DNA of 64,000 nt from Diplonema papillatum. Its lineage: Eukaryota > Euglenozoa > Diplonemea > Diplonemida > Diplonemidae. The stretch's first letter is position 1, and every line of letters starts with the position of its first letter. This document shows positions 33,881 through 44,677 of this stretch, in pieces. The position numbers and the translations under genes are program-made. The notes beneath the pieces were generated by a model that worked only from the letters and a program-made list of their open reading frames with translations, ran no database searches and had not been told where the DNA came from. The stretch lies in NCBI GenBank assembly GCA_030068145.1, contig JAPJBO010000001.1, positions 434,001 through 498,000 of the forward strand, in the 5' to 3' direction.

Positions 33881-36372
33881 CCGTCGTGCTCAAGCGAACT
33901 TTCACCATAAAAAACGCGTGGATTCCATGTCTTCCTTCCCCTTTGCTCCAAGGCTTGAGGCCGGGCAGATGGAATCAACCCGCGTGACTACGCTTGCCCG
34001 TGCGAGTGACTGTGCGGCACGCTTCCGCTTGCGTGCTATGGAGCGCCACACGCTTCTCTCCGCATCGTCGAATAATTATAAAGCTTGTAGCAATAAAAGG
34101 ATCTCTTGGCGGACGCCAGGTGTTCAACCCACACACCAACAACAAAAAAGACAGAGGAAGCCCGTCGGAGAAAGCCCTGGCTGTAGAAATAAACACGCCT
34201 TCGGGGAGACACCGATCTTTACAACCCTTCTGACTTTGTGCAGTGACACGAGAGGTGTGGAATAGGTGGGAGGCCGCAACAATGAAATACCACTACTCTT
34301 GTTGTCGCTTTACTTATCCAATGATGGGAAGACGGCAGCTGCTCCCTTGTGGGGTTAGGGTCTTCGGATCCGTAGCTTATCCGTTTCCAGCGACAAACGG
34401 GCTTCGGCTCACGCTTCACGGGATCGTCGGGAGCAACACTAGAATGATTCCCTGGAAGTCATTGCGGTCAGAACGGGCCGCTTGCGAACGCAGGCTTTCG
34501 AAACCACCATCGGCACTGGAACAAGCGTAACGCCCCGCTCTGCTCAGAATTCTTTGATATCGTCCTGTGGGAAATTCTGATCGTATTGTCGCCGCTCGGA
34601 AGACAATGCGGCAAGAACGTGAGGGGTGGGGCAGTGGCCGGACATCGTGCACCGTGCTCGTACAAGAGCATAAAGCGAAGCACAGAGCCCAGCTTTCCCG
34701 TGATAGTTTGGGTTAGTTTTGGGTTAGAATGCAAAGAATCTGTGGCAATAATCTGCATTAGCCACTGAATGACTACCTCTTCGATCGTACCGTGTCGTGC
34801 TTTTGGCGTTTGCACTCATTCGGATTATCCTCGCGCGGTCGCTTTGCGACTCTTCCCTTTCTTGCCGGTTTGCATGCTTCTGCGGCCTTTGATAAGTACA
34901 AGTCACCGCGAAAGCACTCCAAGGGACCTTTTTAGTTAAACCGAACGCGAGAAGAAGAGACGAAGTAGGACTTCCGCCTTCTTCCTTCGCTGTGCGTTCG
35001 TGACTTTCTTCCTTCAAAAAGAGATCCGGGAGGCCCATCGGTGACAAGGCAGTACGAGGTAGCGCCGCTCAAGAGTACGTAAACCCGGAAACAAGGAAAT
35101 AGACTCAGGAAACTAGCGAAACATAGCACCCCCCTTCGAACTATATTCCGCACAAAAAAAGCAGTGTCGCCTACTACGGTACCACGCTGATGACGGCAGA
35201 ACCGTACGTAGAGTCCGTGAGCAATGGGCGAAACCACTATAGACAATGGAACACAGGTACTAACCAGGCGCTGCTGCGCAAGAAACGTCGCCCGGAGACT
35301 TCTTAAGCGCCCGGGGGTTGCAAGCTAACTTTCTACTCCAAAAAAGTCGAACTAGAAGAAAGAAACTGCAAACTAAGTTGAAGCACCCAACCAAAAAAAA
35401 AAAAAAAAAAAAACACAAATTATGTCAAATACAGAAGAAACGAGCTGCCAACAGGGTTTGTTGCAAATCCAAGCGGCGCCGCAGATCACACCCCAATTTT
35501 TTTCGCAACAGTTGTTGATAAGGATAGCGAAAGAGCGAAGGCAAATATTGGTGCTCTGCGGAGATTACTTCGGAGATTGCCACCCTGAAGGAAGACAGGT
35601 CAGTGACGGACCTTCTCCCCGGTGAGTGTGCTCTCGTGGTGCAGGGGTGGAAGCTTCACCAGCTCCCGCTGACACCATTTGCGCACTTAACGTTAAGAAG
35701 ACGACTGAAAGCATAGACACAAAGATAGCTCAAAGCATCTGCCGAAGAACACGAAAAGCCTCTAGGCAAAAACCCGTTTTCACATCTCTTCCGAAGCACG
35801 CTCTTTTTCTTTCGAATAAGCACCTGCTTTGTAGGAAATGCTCGAGGAGGTCGCCGGTTGCAAAATCTCAAAGAAGGGCTCGCCGCAGCCCACACGACAC
35901 AGGTTCAGTGTCGGGTGTTCACGTTGTATTGTTTTCGAAAGTATGCTAGTACTGCAGGGAATAGTTGACTAGACCTCTTGAGTTTGTGCCAACCCCGATT
36001 GGGGAGTCGGGATAACTTAACAAAGCCTTAAGCAGGCGACCCCCCCTTTCGTGAGAAAAAGCGAAGAAACCCCCGGAGACTCTAAAATCCCGGATTCTCA
36101 AGCGAACTATAACTCTAAGAAAAAAAAAAACACCTCTTTTCCATCTGTCTTGTCCAGAGCTGCGACTCAACTATTCCTACCCTCTAGCCTTCACCGAAAT
36201 AAGCACCGGGCCTTTCGAGTATTTTTCCGTGCTCTTTCTTTCTCTGCATATTTCTTCTTTGTGCAGTGCCGTGTCTAGACCAGGGGCCTCCTCAGGGCTC
36301 GACTGATAATTCACCCACTGTCCCTTCTTACCTCATTGCTCGTTCTTTACGCGTTGAACCCCCCCCCCCCTA
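33881..36372. other. Intergenic, repeats, no gene
   Basis: Contains A-tailed repeat copies at 33884-33914, 35289-35345 and 36067-36130, a copy of the 23150-type repeat at 35150-35345, a partial MITE-like copy at 35813-35930 and an A-run near 35393-35415. A block at about 34705-34800 recurs diverged at 57855-57940 in myosin intron 7. Confidence 0.45.
36067..36130 (+). repeat. Short A-tailed repeat inserted in another repeat
   Basis: Reads GGAGACTCTAAAATCCCGG, then TTCTCAAGCGAACTATAACT, then CTAAG and an A-run of ten. It is extra relative to the paralogous stretch at 24130-24145. This gives the clearest boundaries for the family: about 50 bp plus an A-tail. Confidence 0.8.
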
Positions 36373-37662
36373 GGGCTATGTAGGATGGAAACGTTGGAAA
36401 CGTTTCCGTTTCCGTTTCCTTCTTTTTGGCGGTGGATGGAAACGCCGTTTCTTTTCAAAAGAAACGGCTGGTATGCCACTAGTATACTGGCTGAAGGTCC
36501 GACCGGAAATGTGTGTCGAACGGCGGACCCCGCAATCCAGTGGGAAACCATGGACAAGGTGGCTCCGAAAAAGAGGGAGGAAAGAAGCATAAGAGTTGCG
36601 ACCGCGTGGAGCAGACGCAACCACACGCATCCGGTTGTGATGACTTTGAGGTCTGCAGCTCTTTATACCAATGGCTGTTGTAGCGACGATGCTCTGTTAT
36701 GCGAGGCCGTTGGCCAACGCGCTGAAGACGATCGGGAAAGCACATCCGCTTCCAATAATAGGCTATACAGATACGGTCGTTCAGGACAGCGGGAGCACCG
36801 CCGCGCCACAGGCTACAAGACCGGGGTTTTTCGGCGGCGTAAGACAAAGAGGGAGTGCAATCAGCATCAGGAGGTGAGAAGGGCACACGTATGCCGGGGC
36901 AATGTTGAACCCGCCAGAAAAGCGATGGCCACGCAGTAACGTGTGCGCTAAACATCGCTTGCCACAGTGCACCTTGCATACGACGACGGGTGGCAACCGT
37001 CACCGGAAGGGGCACCATCGGGCGGTGTTGTCGGAGCATAGACAGCGACGGCAGGAAGAACCCCACCGACAATGCAGAAGAGGACGGCAGATTCAAAAAG
37101 CCCCACTCGGCACGGCTGCCGATACAAGTAAACATGAGAACGTGGGTTGGAAGCAGCAGAGGACGAAGTGGTAGGCACAGAAGAGTGGAATCTGGTGTCA
37201 GAAAACCTCAGCATCCGCATGTGACGACATTCTGCATCATTAGCTTGTGGTTACCTATTTGCTCGTGTCAGATCGCCGATGAAAGAAAGCGGTGAGCATC
37301 AGCGACTGCTCTGCACAAACGAGACCGCGACGACACACAAGAAGGGGCCGAGCCAAGTCGAAGAACAGCCCAGGAAGGGCCCTGAAGAGTCAGAGAGCCC
37401 GCCAGAAGACGGAGGAAGAGAAGTGCCCGCTAGTAGATCAAAAGAAGAAGGTGATCCCGCCCTCTGAAAGGAAAGCCAAAATTTGGCTGGAAACGGACAC
37501 CTGACGGACACACAGAAGGACCCGCGAAGTGGTATCCTATAGGACCCCTCAGCATGACCTTCCGGCGTTTCTTTTAAAAGAAACGGAAACGTTTCCGTTT
37601 CCGTTTCCGTTTCCATATTTCGAAAAAACTAAAAGAAACGGCGTTTCCATCCAACTTAGCCC
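36373..37662. mobile_element. 1.29-kb TIR element with GGAAACG subterminal repeats
   Basis: Termini GGGCTATGTAGGATGGAAACG (one or two mismatches) and its inverse CGTTTCCATCCAACTTAGCCC, bounded by TA at 36371-36372 and 37663-37664. Subterminal regions carry iterated GTTTCC/GGAAAC words and an AAGAAACGG hairpin. Internal open frames on both strands (36385-36939, 36479-37135) have no domain I recognise and cross the TIR, so none is called. Confidence 0.8.
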
Positions 37663-37664
37663 TA

Positions 37665-38851
37665 GGGGGGGTCAAAATAGGTCATTTTTTTGGGAACCAC
37701 ATAGGGGCTCCTAAAAGGCAATAAAATTTGGTAAACCACCCCAGAACCGTATAGAAATGCCTAAAACATGCTTTTTGGCTGCTGAAGTGCCCCGAAAAGG
37801 CCTTTTTACAAGTGCCCAATTTTTGGACTCAGGGTGGACACCGTTTGGTACCGGTGTTCTTCTTTTTAGGTGACAACCCCCAAAAATAGTGACAGCATGA
37901 ACCGAAGAAGGAAAACAACACTGCCCAAACCTATGTATTTTTACTCAAAAGACTTTCCTGAGAGTTGGGGATGGTGGGGCTTCGTAGGAGGCATCGACAA
38001 GCGACTCAATGAGGTACGGCTTCGTAACGTGCCGCCCCCTCGAGTCCTTGACGTCAGCGCCAGCTTTCGTAGTGGCCTGTGTCGTGTAGCGTGCTACCGC
38101 AAGCTGCAGATACCCTGCCCTGAGCTGCGTGGCAGTCCTATAAATCCACCGCCGAACCTTTTCGTTCAAGTCCAGTTTTCTATTTTTGTTCAAGCTCAAC
38201 GTGCGTTGGGGTTAGGTACCAGAGATACACCCCGGTGACCAGTATTGTCTTCCGTGCGTGTGCAATGCACGGGGTGGTGTACGAAAGGCGAACTTGAATA
38301 AAAGACACTGTCGCGTGCATCCCTTCAACAAAAACGTTGGAATCTGGAAAATCCCACTACGGATGAGAGCATCTCATTGTTTTTCTCGGAAAGACATCGA
38401 ACTTTGTGAATATCGCTCTAGCAGAAGTTCGGGGAAGAGCTGCTGCCTGCGGTGTCAACAACACCTCAGCTTGCGCAAGACCCAGAGAACCTTTTGGGAC
38501 GTTGTTAACCATCCAGACGAGCAACGTTCATAGCTGCCTTCCTCCTGGGTGTCGTTCGCCCTTTTGTTGCTTCCATTTGTGGCTGCCTGTACGTGATTGT
38601 AGTCTCATCTTTGCATGGTATGAACAGTGAAGCACACCCACAGGCTGCTAGCCGGTACCAAACGGTGTCCACCCTAAAACCATCAACTAATACACCCCCC
38701 CCTGGGCCATTTTCCATGAAACTTCCCCCAAAAACACGTTTCCGGGCATTTCTGAGGCGGGTTGCATGTTTTTTTAGGCTTAAACTGCCGTTAAGTCTAC
38801 AGGCTGAAAATGTCACCATTTTGACGCAAAAAAAGACCTTTTGACCCCCCC
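37665..38851. mobile_element. 1.19-kb TIR element abutting the previous one
   Basis: Begins GGGGGGGTCAAAATAGGTC and ends GACCTTTTGACCCCCCC, bounded by TA at 37663-37664 and 38852-38853. A second perfect inverted pair of 24 bp sits inside at 37831-37854 and 38652-38675 (AGGGTGGACACCGTTTGG...). No transposase visible. Its left TA is the same TA that bounds the neighbouring element. Confidence 0.8.
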
Positions 38852-38853
38852 TA

Positions 38854-40048
38854 CCCCCCCCCCCCCCCCCCCGAAGATTCCCCCCCCCCCGAAAATGAAA
38901 CTTAACAGCTGCCTCCCGGGACCGCCGAACATCGGCGTGTACACAGGTGAACCAGGCAAGAAGAAATAAAGAAAAAAGAAAAGAAAACGAAACAAAAATA
39001 TTAGTCTTTTTTGTTGTTTTTTTTTGTTTGGCGCATCCATGGGTGTGATGACGGCATTCACGTTTTTCTTCTTTCTTAAACCTTTTCTCTTCTTTCTTCT
39101 TCTCGTTTCTTTCTCCTTGCAGTCTATCACTTCTATATTCGGGGTAGCAGTCGGTCGTGAGACTGACAGGTGAGTGGTGCCACCTCCCCTAGCGAGCTCT
39201 CGGATCAAACTCGCGTCTGATGCAGCGGTTGGATGGGAGCGCCTCTGTACTCCCATCGGTGGCGCGCGCTCTTTTCCCACCATGGTTAAGAAGACGACTG
39301 AAAGCACAGACACAAATAGCTCAAAGCATTTGCAAAATAACACGAAAAGCCTCTAGGCAAAAACCCGTTTTCACATTTTTTTTGTTGTATACGCACCTGC
39401 TGTGCAGGAAATACTTGAGGAAGCTGCCGATTAGGAAGGGCGGGTCAAGAGTGCGAAGCTCAAACTAGGTATTGTGCTGTAGGCCCACCCGAAACACAGG
39501 TAGCTCTGAGTTTTAGAGGCGGGCGTAAGCAGCAAAATACTCGACGTAGGTGCTTCGACTCCGAATGGAAGGGAGGAAATATAGAGGTAAGGGGCAAATA
39601 CAATCCAAACACAATCTGATTTGTTCTTCGCTTACACCACCGTGTGTTGTTTTCCGTGTGCGGACACGCTCGGCTTAGCATTGCATCACCCGGTGGGGAT
39701 AGAAAACGAGCCGCGCCACAACGAAAAACAACAACAAAAGCTTTAACTTCAAAAAAAGAAAAGAGAAGAGAACATTTTCCGGAGTCGGGGCTTGAACTTT
39801 GTGTTGTTATTCGCGTGGATGTATGGGCAGCGTTTTTTGCCGGGTTCGTTTGAGAGTCCATGCGCAGCCGTTGGTCCCGGCGAAAAATGATCCCTTCAGG
39901 TATACTATACAAAAGAATAGATGCGCCACTCAGCTCCATATAAAACGAGATTTTCGCCTGCATCCAGGAGGCAGGGTTCTGCCTAAGCATTAAATGACCC
40001 CCTCCAATCCCACCTTCCCCGCACCCCAACTCTTGTTCATTTCCTCCG
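38854..40048. other. Intergenic, C-run and repeats
   Basis: Starts with a run of about 19 C and then a second C-run. A partial MITE-like copy lies at 39387-39530 and an inverted piece of the 12000-type repeat at 39535-39640. Frame 38813-39343 (minus) is a translation of homopolymer-rich sequence. No gene. Confidence 0.45.
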
Positions 40049-40190
40049 CACGGTGGGGTCCAACGCAGAAGCTGGAGTTAAAAAGGGTGTGCCCGAGTCA
40101 CGCCCGAGAAGCGGGCGTGCTACAACCAAAACGCGTGATCCACACCCGAAAAAAAGCGGGTGGCTTCCTGAGGCTTGGAACTCCACCGTG
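40049..40190. mobile_element. Foldback MITE, second copy of the 7236 family
   Basis: CACGGTGGGGTCCAA at the left and TTGGAACTCCACCGTG at the right, with AGAAGCTGGAGTTAAA and GCGGGCGTG/CACACCC core elements as at 7236-7407. Not bounded by TA here (flanks CCG and CGG), so the target site is diverged or differs. A (CA)n tract follows at about 40276-40300. Confidence 0.65.
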
Positions 40191-40957
40191 CGGTTCCCCT
40201 GTCTTTTGCCCCCCCCTTTCTCCGGTCTCTCCTTTTCCTATTCCGCCCGCTACCACCCCCCTACAACCCTCCCCTCCACACACACACACACACACACACT
40301 TAGCATCTCACCGTGTCCCATCCATCCCCCCACGCCGGGGTCAGTCAGCCCGGTAAGAAAGCGAGTCAAAAACAAAAAAGGCCCTCTTATATTCCGTGCT
40401 CTCTCTTCCGCTTTGCACGCACCGGGTTCATTGTCCTGACTCCGCGGGCATACGACGAGTACGTGGCGATGCTGCGTCTGCCGCCTGGAAGTTGCTGGCA
40501 AATTCAGTAGTGGGCATCGGATCGCCTTGGATCGTCGCATGCCAGGTTCTTCGGTACGTCCCCTGCAGCGGAGTACAGTGTCTGGGTTCTGCGAATGAAA
40601 AATGCAGAAGTGCACAAACCTCAGCAGGGGAGCTTTTCTGACCCAAAAAAGTCGTTCATAAGCAGGCGGACGAAGTAGCTTACTGACAAATTATTACACG
40701 AAATTTGCAGCTCATGGAGAATGTATGCGCGCGGGTGCGTTACCAGAAGCTCTGTGAAAAGGTAACGAAGTGGGCTACTTGGCGAACGCAAGCGACCGAT
40801 TCTCGTGAAACCTCCACGCCCCCCGCCCCCACGAGATCGTCGGAAACGCAAAAGACCACTGGCAGGGGCGAGAGAAGGCCGGGGGAGTGGCGGGCGTCTT
40901 CTGCCGCCGCCAAAACGGCGTAGCATATTGACACACCAAAGGAATCCTTCGCACACC
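40191..40957. other. Intergenic upstream of PLAC8 gene
   Basis: No gene recognised. It includes the (CA)n tract and the presumed 5' leader and promoter of the PLAC8 gene, but no promoter element can be named. Confidence 0.4.
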
Positions 40958-42301
40958 ATGAGTGCCCCGCCTCTACCTGCGGGCTACGCCTACCCGGCAC
41001 AGTACATGCAACAACAGGTATGTCAAGCGCTTGAGATACTCGTTGGCCTTCAATGACCCTATGCGCCAGTCCACCGCAGTTGATCCAGCGTGTTCACACC
41101 CGGCGACAGATCAAGGAACACGGGCCGGTTTACCGTGCAGTTCCAAGATAGGGTGTAGATCGGCTCGCAACACAACAAGCCGCAGGTGAAACCCTGTTAA
41201 AGCACATCGCCCAGCCCCTGCCAATTGCTCGAATGCCCTCGGGGTCTTTCTGTTTCGTCGTTTGCCAATTGCCCCTACACCTAGTTCTCAAACGCACACC
41301 TCCTGACACAGCCCGCTCAACTTTCGGGCCAACACAATCCAAATGGCCAGTACCCGCAGCAGTATCCCCAGAACAACGCCCAGCAGTATCCTCAGCAGAA
41401 TGCTCAGCAGTATCCTCAGCAGTATCCTCAGCAGAATGCTCAGCAGTATCCTCAGCAGAATGCTCAGCAGTATCCTCAGCAGAATGCTCAGCAATATCCC
41501 CAGCAGAACGCTCAGCAGTATCCTCAGCAGTATCCACCGCAGTATCCTCAGCCGTACAGCCAGCAGAGCAACCAGCAGTACCCGCCACAGTACCCCCAGC
41601 AAGGTAATCCGCAGCAGGGTGTGCCCATGGGGTACCCGCCTCCCGCGCCCCAGGCAGCGTTCAATAGGCACCAACCGCACCAAGCGTCCGGCGCCACGAA
41701 CCCGGGCTGGTACCGCCCGCCCCCGGGGGGAGGCAAGGAGATGCGGCAAATGCACGAAAACTTCCAGAACCAGTGGGAAACCGCGATGCTCCTCGCGTGC
41801 TGCCAGCAGCCGCTGTGCTGCGTCTTCGCGGCCGCCTGCCCGTGGTGCGCCGTGTTCACGCAGAGGAAGAAGCTGCTCATGGTCGACAAGGATGAGGCCA
41901 ATTGGAAGTACTACGAGTGCTGCGCGGGAATCTGGGGTCGGACGCTGACGTCGAAGTGCAACAGCGTCACGAAGGACAACGAGTGCTGCTGCCTCGCACT
42001 CGAGTCATGTTGCTGCTCGTGGTGTGCGCTGCACGGCAATAGGGAGATGATCATGCTCCACTACCAGCTTGAAAACACGTGCTGCGACCAGTTCCTCATG
42101 CTTCTTGCTTGCATCTGCTCCCTTCTGGCCTGCATCACCGGCATGGACGAGCTCGAGCTCATCTCAGACATTCTCTACACCATTCTCATGGGTTGTATGA
42201 CAGCCCAGCACGAGGACGAAATGCAGTGCAAAGGCTACCCACGGGGCACCAACATCGTGAAGCAATCAAAGCACGGACCTCAGGCAATGGCCATGCAGTG
42301 A
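40958..42301 (+). CDS. PLAC8-family Cys-rich protein with Gln/Pro/Tyr-rich N-terminus, two exons, 349 aa
   Basis: Exons 40958-41017 (MSAPPLPAGYAYPAQYMQQQ) and 41312-42301, joined at a phase-0 GT-AG intron of 294 nt (CAACAG|GTATGT ... GACACAG|CCC). Residues ~30-130 are a tandem array of QQYPQQNA-type octapeptides encoded by a nearly uniform 24-bp repeat, then QYPPQYPQQG. From ~164 to ~335 is the PLAC8 region: CCQQPLCC-x8-CPWCAVF, YYECCAGIWG, ECCCLALESCCCSWCALHGN, YQLENTCCDQF, and a hydrophobic FLMLLACICSLLACITGM stretch. This cysteine pattern and the following YxLxNTxCD element match PLAC8 proteins of plants and protists. Those are typically membrane-associated and linked to metal handling or cell-size control in other organisms; the function here is unknown. 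The QYPQ repeats may mediate assembly. Long antisense frames opposite the repeat are artefacts of its composition. Confidence 0.9.
41374..41560 (+). repeat. 24-bp coding tandem repeat (QQYPQQNA)
   Basis: Five or more near-identical copies of CAGCAGTATCCTCAGCAGAA plus TGCT within the PLAC8 exon. The nucleotide uniformity suggests recent unequal exchange, so copy number may vary between strains. Confidence 0.85.
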
Positions 42302-43329
42302 TTTATCACGGCCTTGAAGGAAGACCCAAGTGTACCAGCTTCTCAAAAACACAAAACCGTCCACAAAAGCGGGGACTCGCCGTCGCTTCAGGCCATTGCA
42401 GAGCAGCGCAATGGCATGAGCCTGCCAAGTCCCCAGTTGCCTAGTCAGTGCGTGAACCTCCTTTCGGCTTTCCGAGTGTTTTCTTTTTGAGCGGGCTCTT
42501 TTTTTATTGGACGCAAATTGATCGGAGTGGAAACGAGTTGTAGTTTCGAAAAAAGAAAACACAGAACGCGTGTTGTCAGCGTGTTTGGGAGGAAAATAAG
42601 AGCTCGTCACTCGCACAACCGCGGCTGATACGAAACTAATGATGATGGTGACGGGAAGAGAGAGTTGTTTTCGTTGAATGCAGTGCCTGATCGGTTTTTA
42701 CGTAAGCTGGATTCAGGACGCAAGTGCAAACGCCACGATTTGCGGCGACGAGCTTCTCATGCCCTCCAACATTTCACGAAATATTAGCCTAACTGTCACG
42801 TTCACCCACGCTAGTCCTCCCGGCACGGCTGCTTTGGCAATAGTACGCCGGTCCATCCCTATCTTCCTGGAACTGCATCGGATTGCCCGCTGTTTATCAC
42901 AGTGAATCACGGACCACCACGACTTCGCAAGTTCATCCCTGTCCCCTAAAGCTGCAGAACATTAGTTGCCTGGTGCTGTATTCTGCGATGTGTCACGGGG
43001 CGCTTCTTTTCAGGGCCGTGCCAGCAGCTGCGAAAAGAAATTGAACCCGCCGACCGAACCACCTTCCCAGGCGGTGCGGTGGTGCACAACACAACAACCT
43101 TCCGTTATGCTTCGTACTTTCGTGGCCCTTCGCGGGGCTTCTGCAGTCAAAAAGGCAACGAATTGTCGCGAATCCGTTCATTACCTTTGACTGCGCCGGG
43201 ACTTCCAACTCACTGCTCGCGATGCGTCGAGGACTCCTCTCTGAAGGGTGGGTGGGGCGGGATCCTGGGATCCGTGAAGGTTGGCGCTTCTCCGTCCAGC
43301 AGTGCTCAAGACTTTTTTTTTTTTTTTTT
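42302..43329. other. Intergenic, with an inverted piece of the hAT MITE
   Basis: 42598-42790 is the inverse of 24728-24930. A unit at about 42845-42990 recurs diverged in myosin intron 3 (51630-51760). No gene. Confidence 0.55.
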
Positions 43330-43459
43330 GTATAAGCACCTGTTTTGTAGGAAATGCTTGAGGAGACTGCCAGTTGCGATAGATCAAAGGAGGTAAATGT
43401 GCTGTAGCCCACACGAAACACAGGTAAATCTGGGTTTAGTGGCGGGCGTAAGCGTTCAA
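43330..43459 (+). repeat. MITE-like repeat, GTATAAGCACCTGC family, left half
   Basis: Preceded by a T-run of about 16. Closely matches 54558-54683 and 26601-26722 through GGGTTTAGTGGCGGGCGTAAG. Confidence 0.85.
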
Positions 43460-44160
43460 CAAAGCGGTGTTAGCTGCACGGCCCGTCTCAGCAGCCGAAT
43501 GTCACATCCCACCCAAGGAATGTGGCAAGCTTTCTCAGTGCGCTGAGCTGATGCACTGTTTCAAACACACAAGGGTTTTGTGTTGCTGCAGGGTGCGGTA
43601 CATTGATTGGGCCCACTGCGGCACCGGAAAAGAAAAACGGCCAGGTGGGGCCGGCAAGTAGCCGCCCTACCTGAACGCTTACGCAAAAAGTAATTAGGTA
43701 GGACCGCTGCCCTACCTGGCTGCCCTGGCCCGACCACACTGCGGCAGCTGGTGCAAACACGCGGCGTGTTCGGCAGTCACTACCTACCGTATCTCTGGAC
43801 AGACCGCAGACACCCCAAATGCCGGGTTGTTGTCTGTCGCCAAGGGGAACCCCGAACAAGCTTTCACTACACCGCTTCCGGGTAGGGCTCTCCCAGGTCG
43901 TTCGTTTACCATGCAGGTCAAAACCTTGTGTCTTTTTTAAACGCTGCCGCGGGGCCGATGGACCTCAAGAAGAAGAAACAGGCGATGGACCTCAAAAAAA
44001 AAAAAAAAAAAATTGGAATAAAAGAACTTTGCTCAACTTTATCAAAAATTACTGCAGGGTTTGTTCCAAAAATTTAAAAGTTTAAAAACCCCAAATTTTT
44101 GCCGGAATTTTTCTTTTGGCCATTTCCAAAAAGACACAAGGTTTTGACCCTGCATGATAC
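43460..44160. other. Intergenic, no gene seen
   Basis: Mostly unique-looking sequence with an A-run near 43997-44013. No domain or repeat family recognised. Confidence 0.35.
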
Positions 44161-44560
44161 CGATACCGTCGCACTCTCAAAAGGTACCGATAAGGTCGCA
44201 CCTCGTCTTTTTTTCAGACTGCTTTTTTCTCGAAAAAAAATTTTCCGTTTTTTCTTCTTCAAAAAGGTACCGATAAGGTCGCAACCCCAAAAAGGTACCG
44301 ATAAGGTCGCAGCCTCCAAAAAAGGTACCGATAAGGTCGCAACCTCCAAAAGAGGTACCGATAAGGTCGCAACCTCCAAAAGAGGTACCGATAACGTCAC
44401 AACCTCCAAAAGAGGTACCGATAAGGTCGCAACCCCAAAAAGGTACCGATAAGGTCGCACCTCAAAAAGGTACCGATAAGGTCGCAACCCCCAAAAGGTA
44501 CCGATAAGGTCGCAACCCAGAAATGGGCAAAAGAGGTACCGATAAGGTCTCATGCGACGT
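44160..44560. repeat. GGTACCGATAAGGTCGCA minisatellite, about 12 copies
   Basis: Units of about 27-30 bp of the form GGTACCGATAAGGTCGCAAC plus CTCCAAAA run from 44270 to 44550, with two outlying copies at 44163-44210 separated by T-rich sequence. An inverse GCGACGTTATCGGGACC follows at 44555-44573. Open frames across it are translations of the repeat. Confidence 0.9.
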
Positions 44561-44677
44561 TATCGGGACCGCCGCCAAGACATTGAAAAAGCCGGTTTTC
44601 CGGGGGTTTCCCCAATCTCGCCACTTGGTTTCAATCGTCATTGCTGACGAATTTTTGACACAAAGCAGGTGCTTATT

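Noticed and set aside
36479-37135. 218-residue minus-strand frame inside the TIR element
   Set aside because: No recognisable motif, overlapped by a plus-strand frame of similar length; no evidence either is translated.
41130-41755. Antisense proteins with AEDTAEH or LLRILL repeats
   Set aside because: They lie opposite the QYPQ-coding repeat of the PLAC8 exon and are composition artefacts.
44270-44550. CRISPR-like array of GGTACCGATAAGG units
   Set aside because: Spacers are 5-12 bp of near-constant sequence with no unique inserts.
44074-44553. 159-residue minus-strand protein with RPYRYLF repeats
   Set aside because: Pure translation of the minisatellite in one frame.
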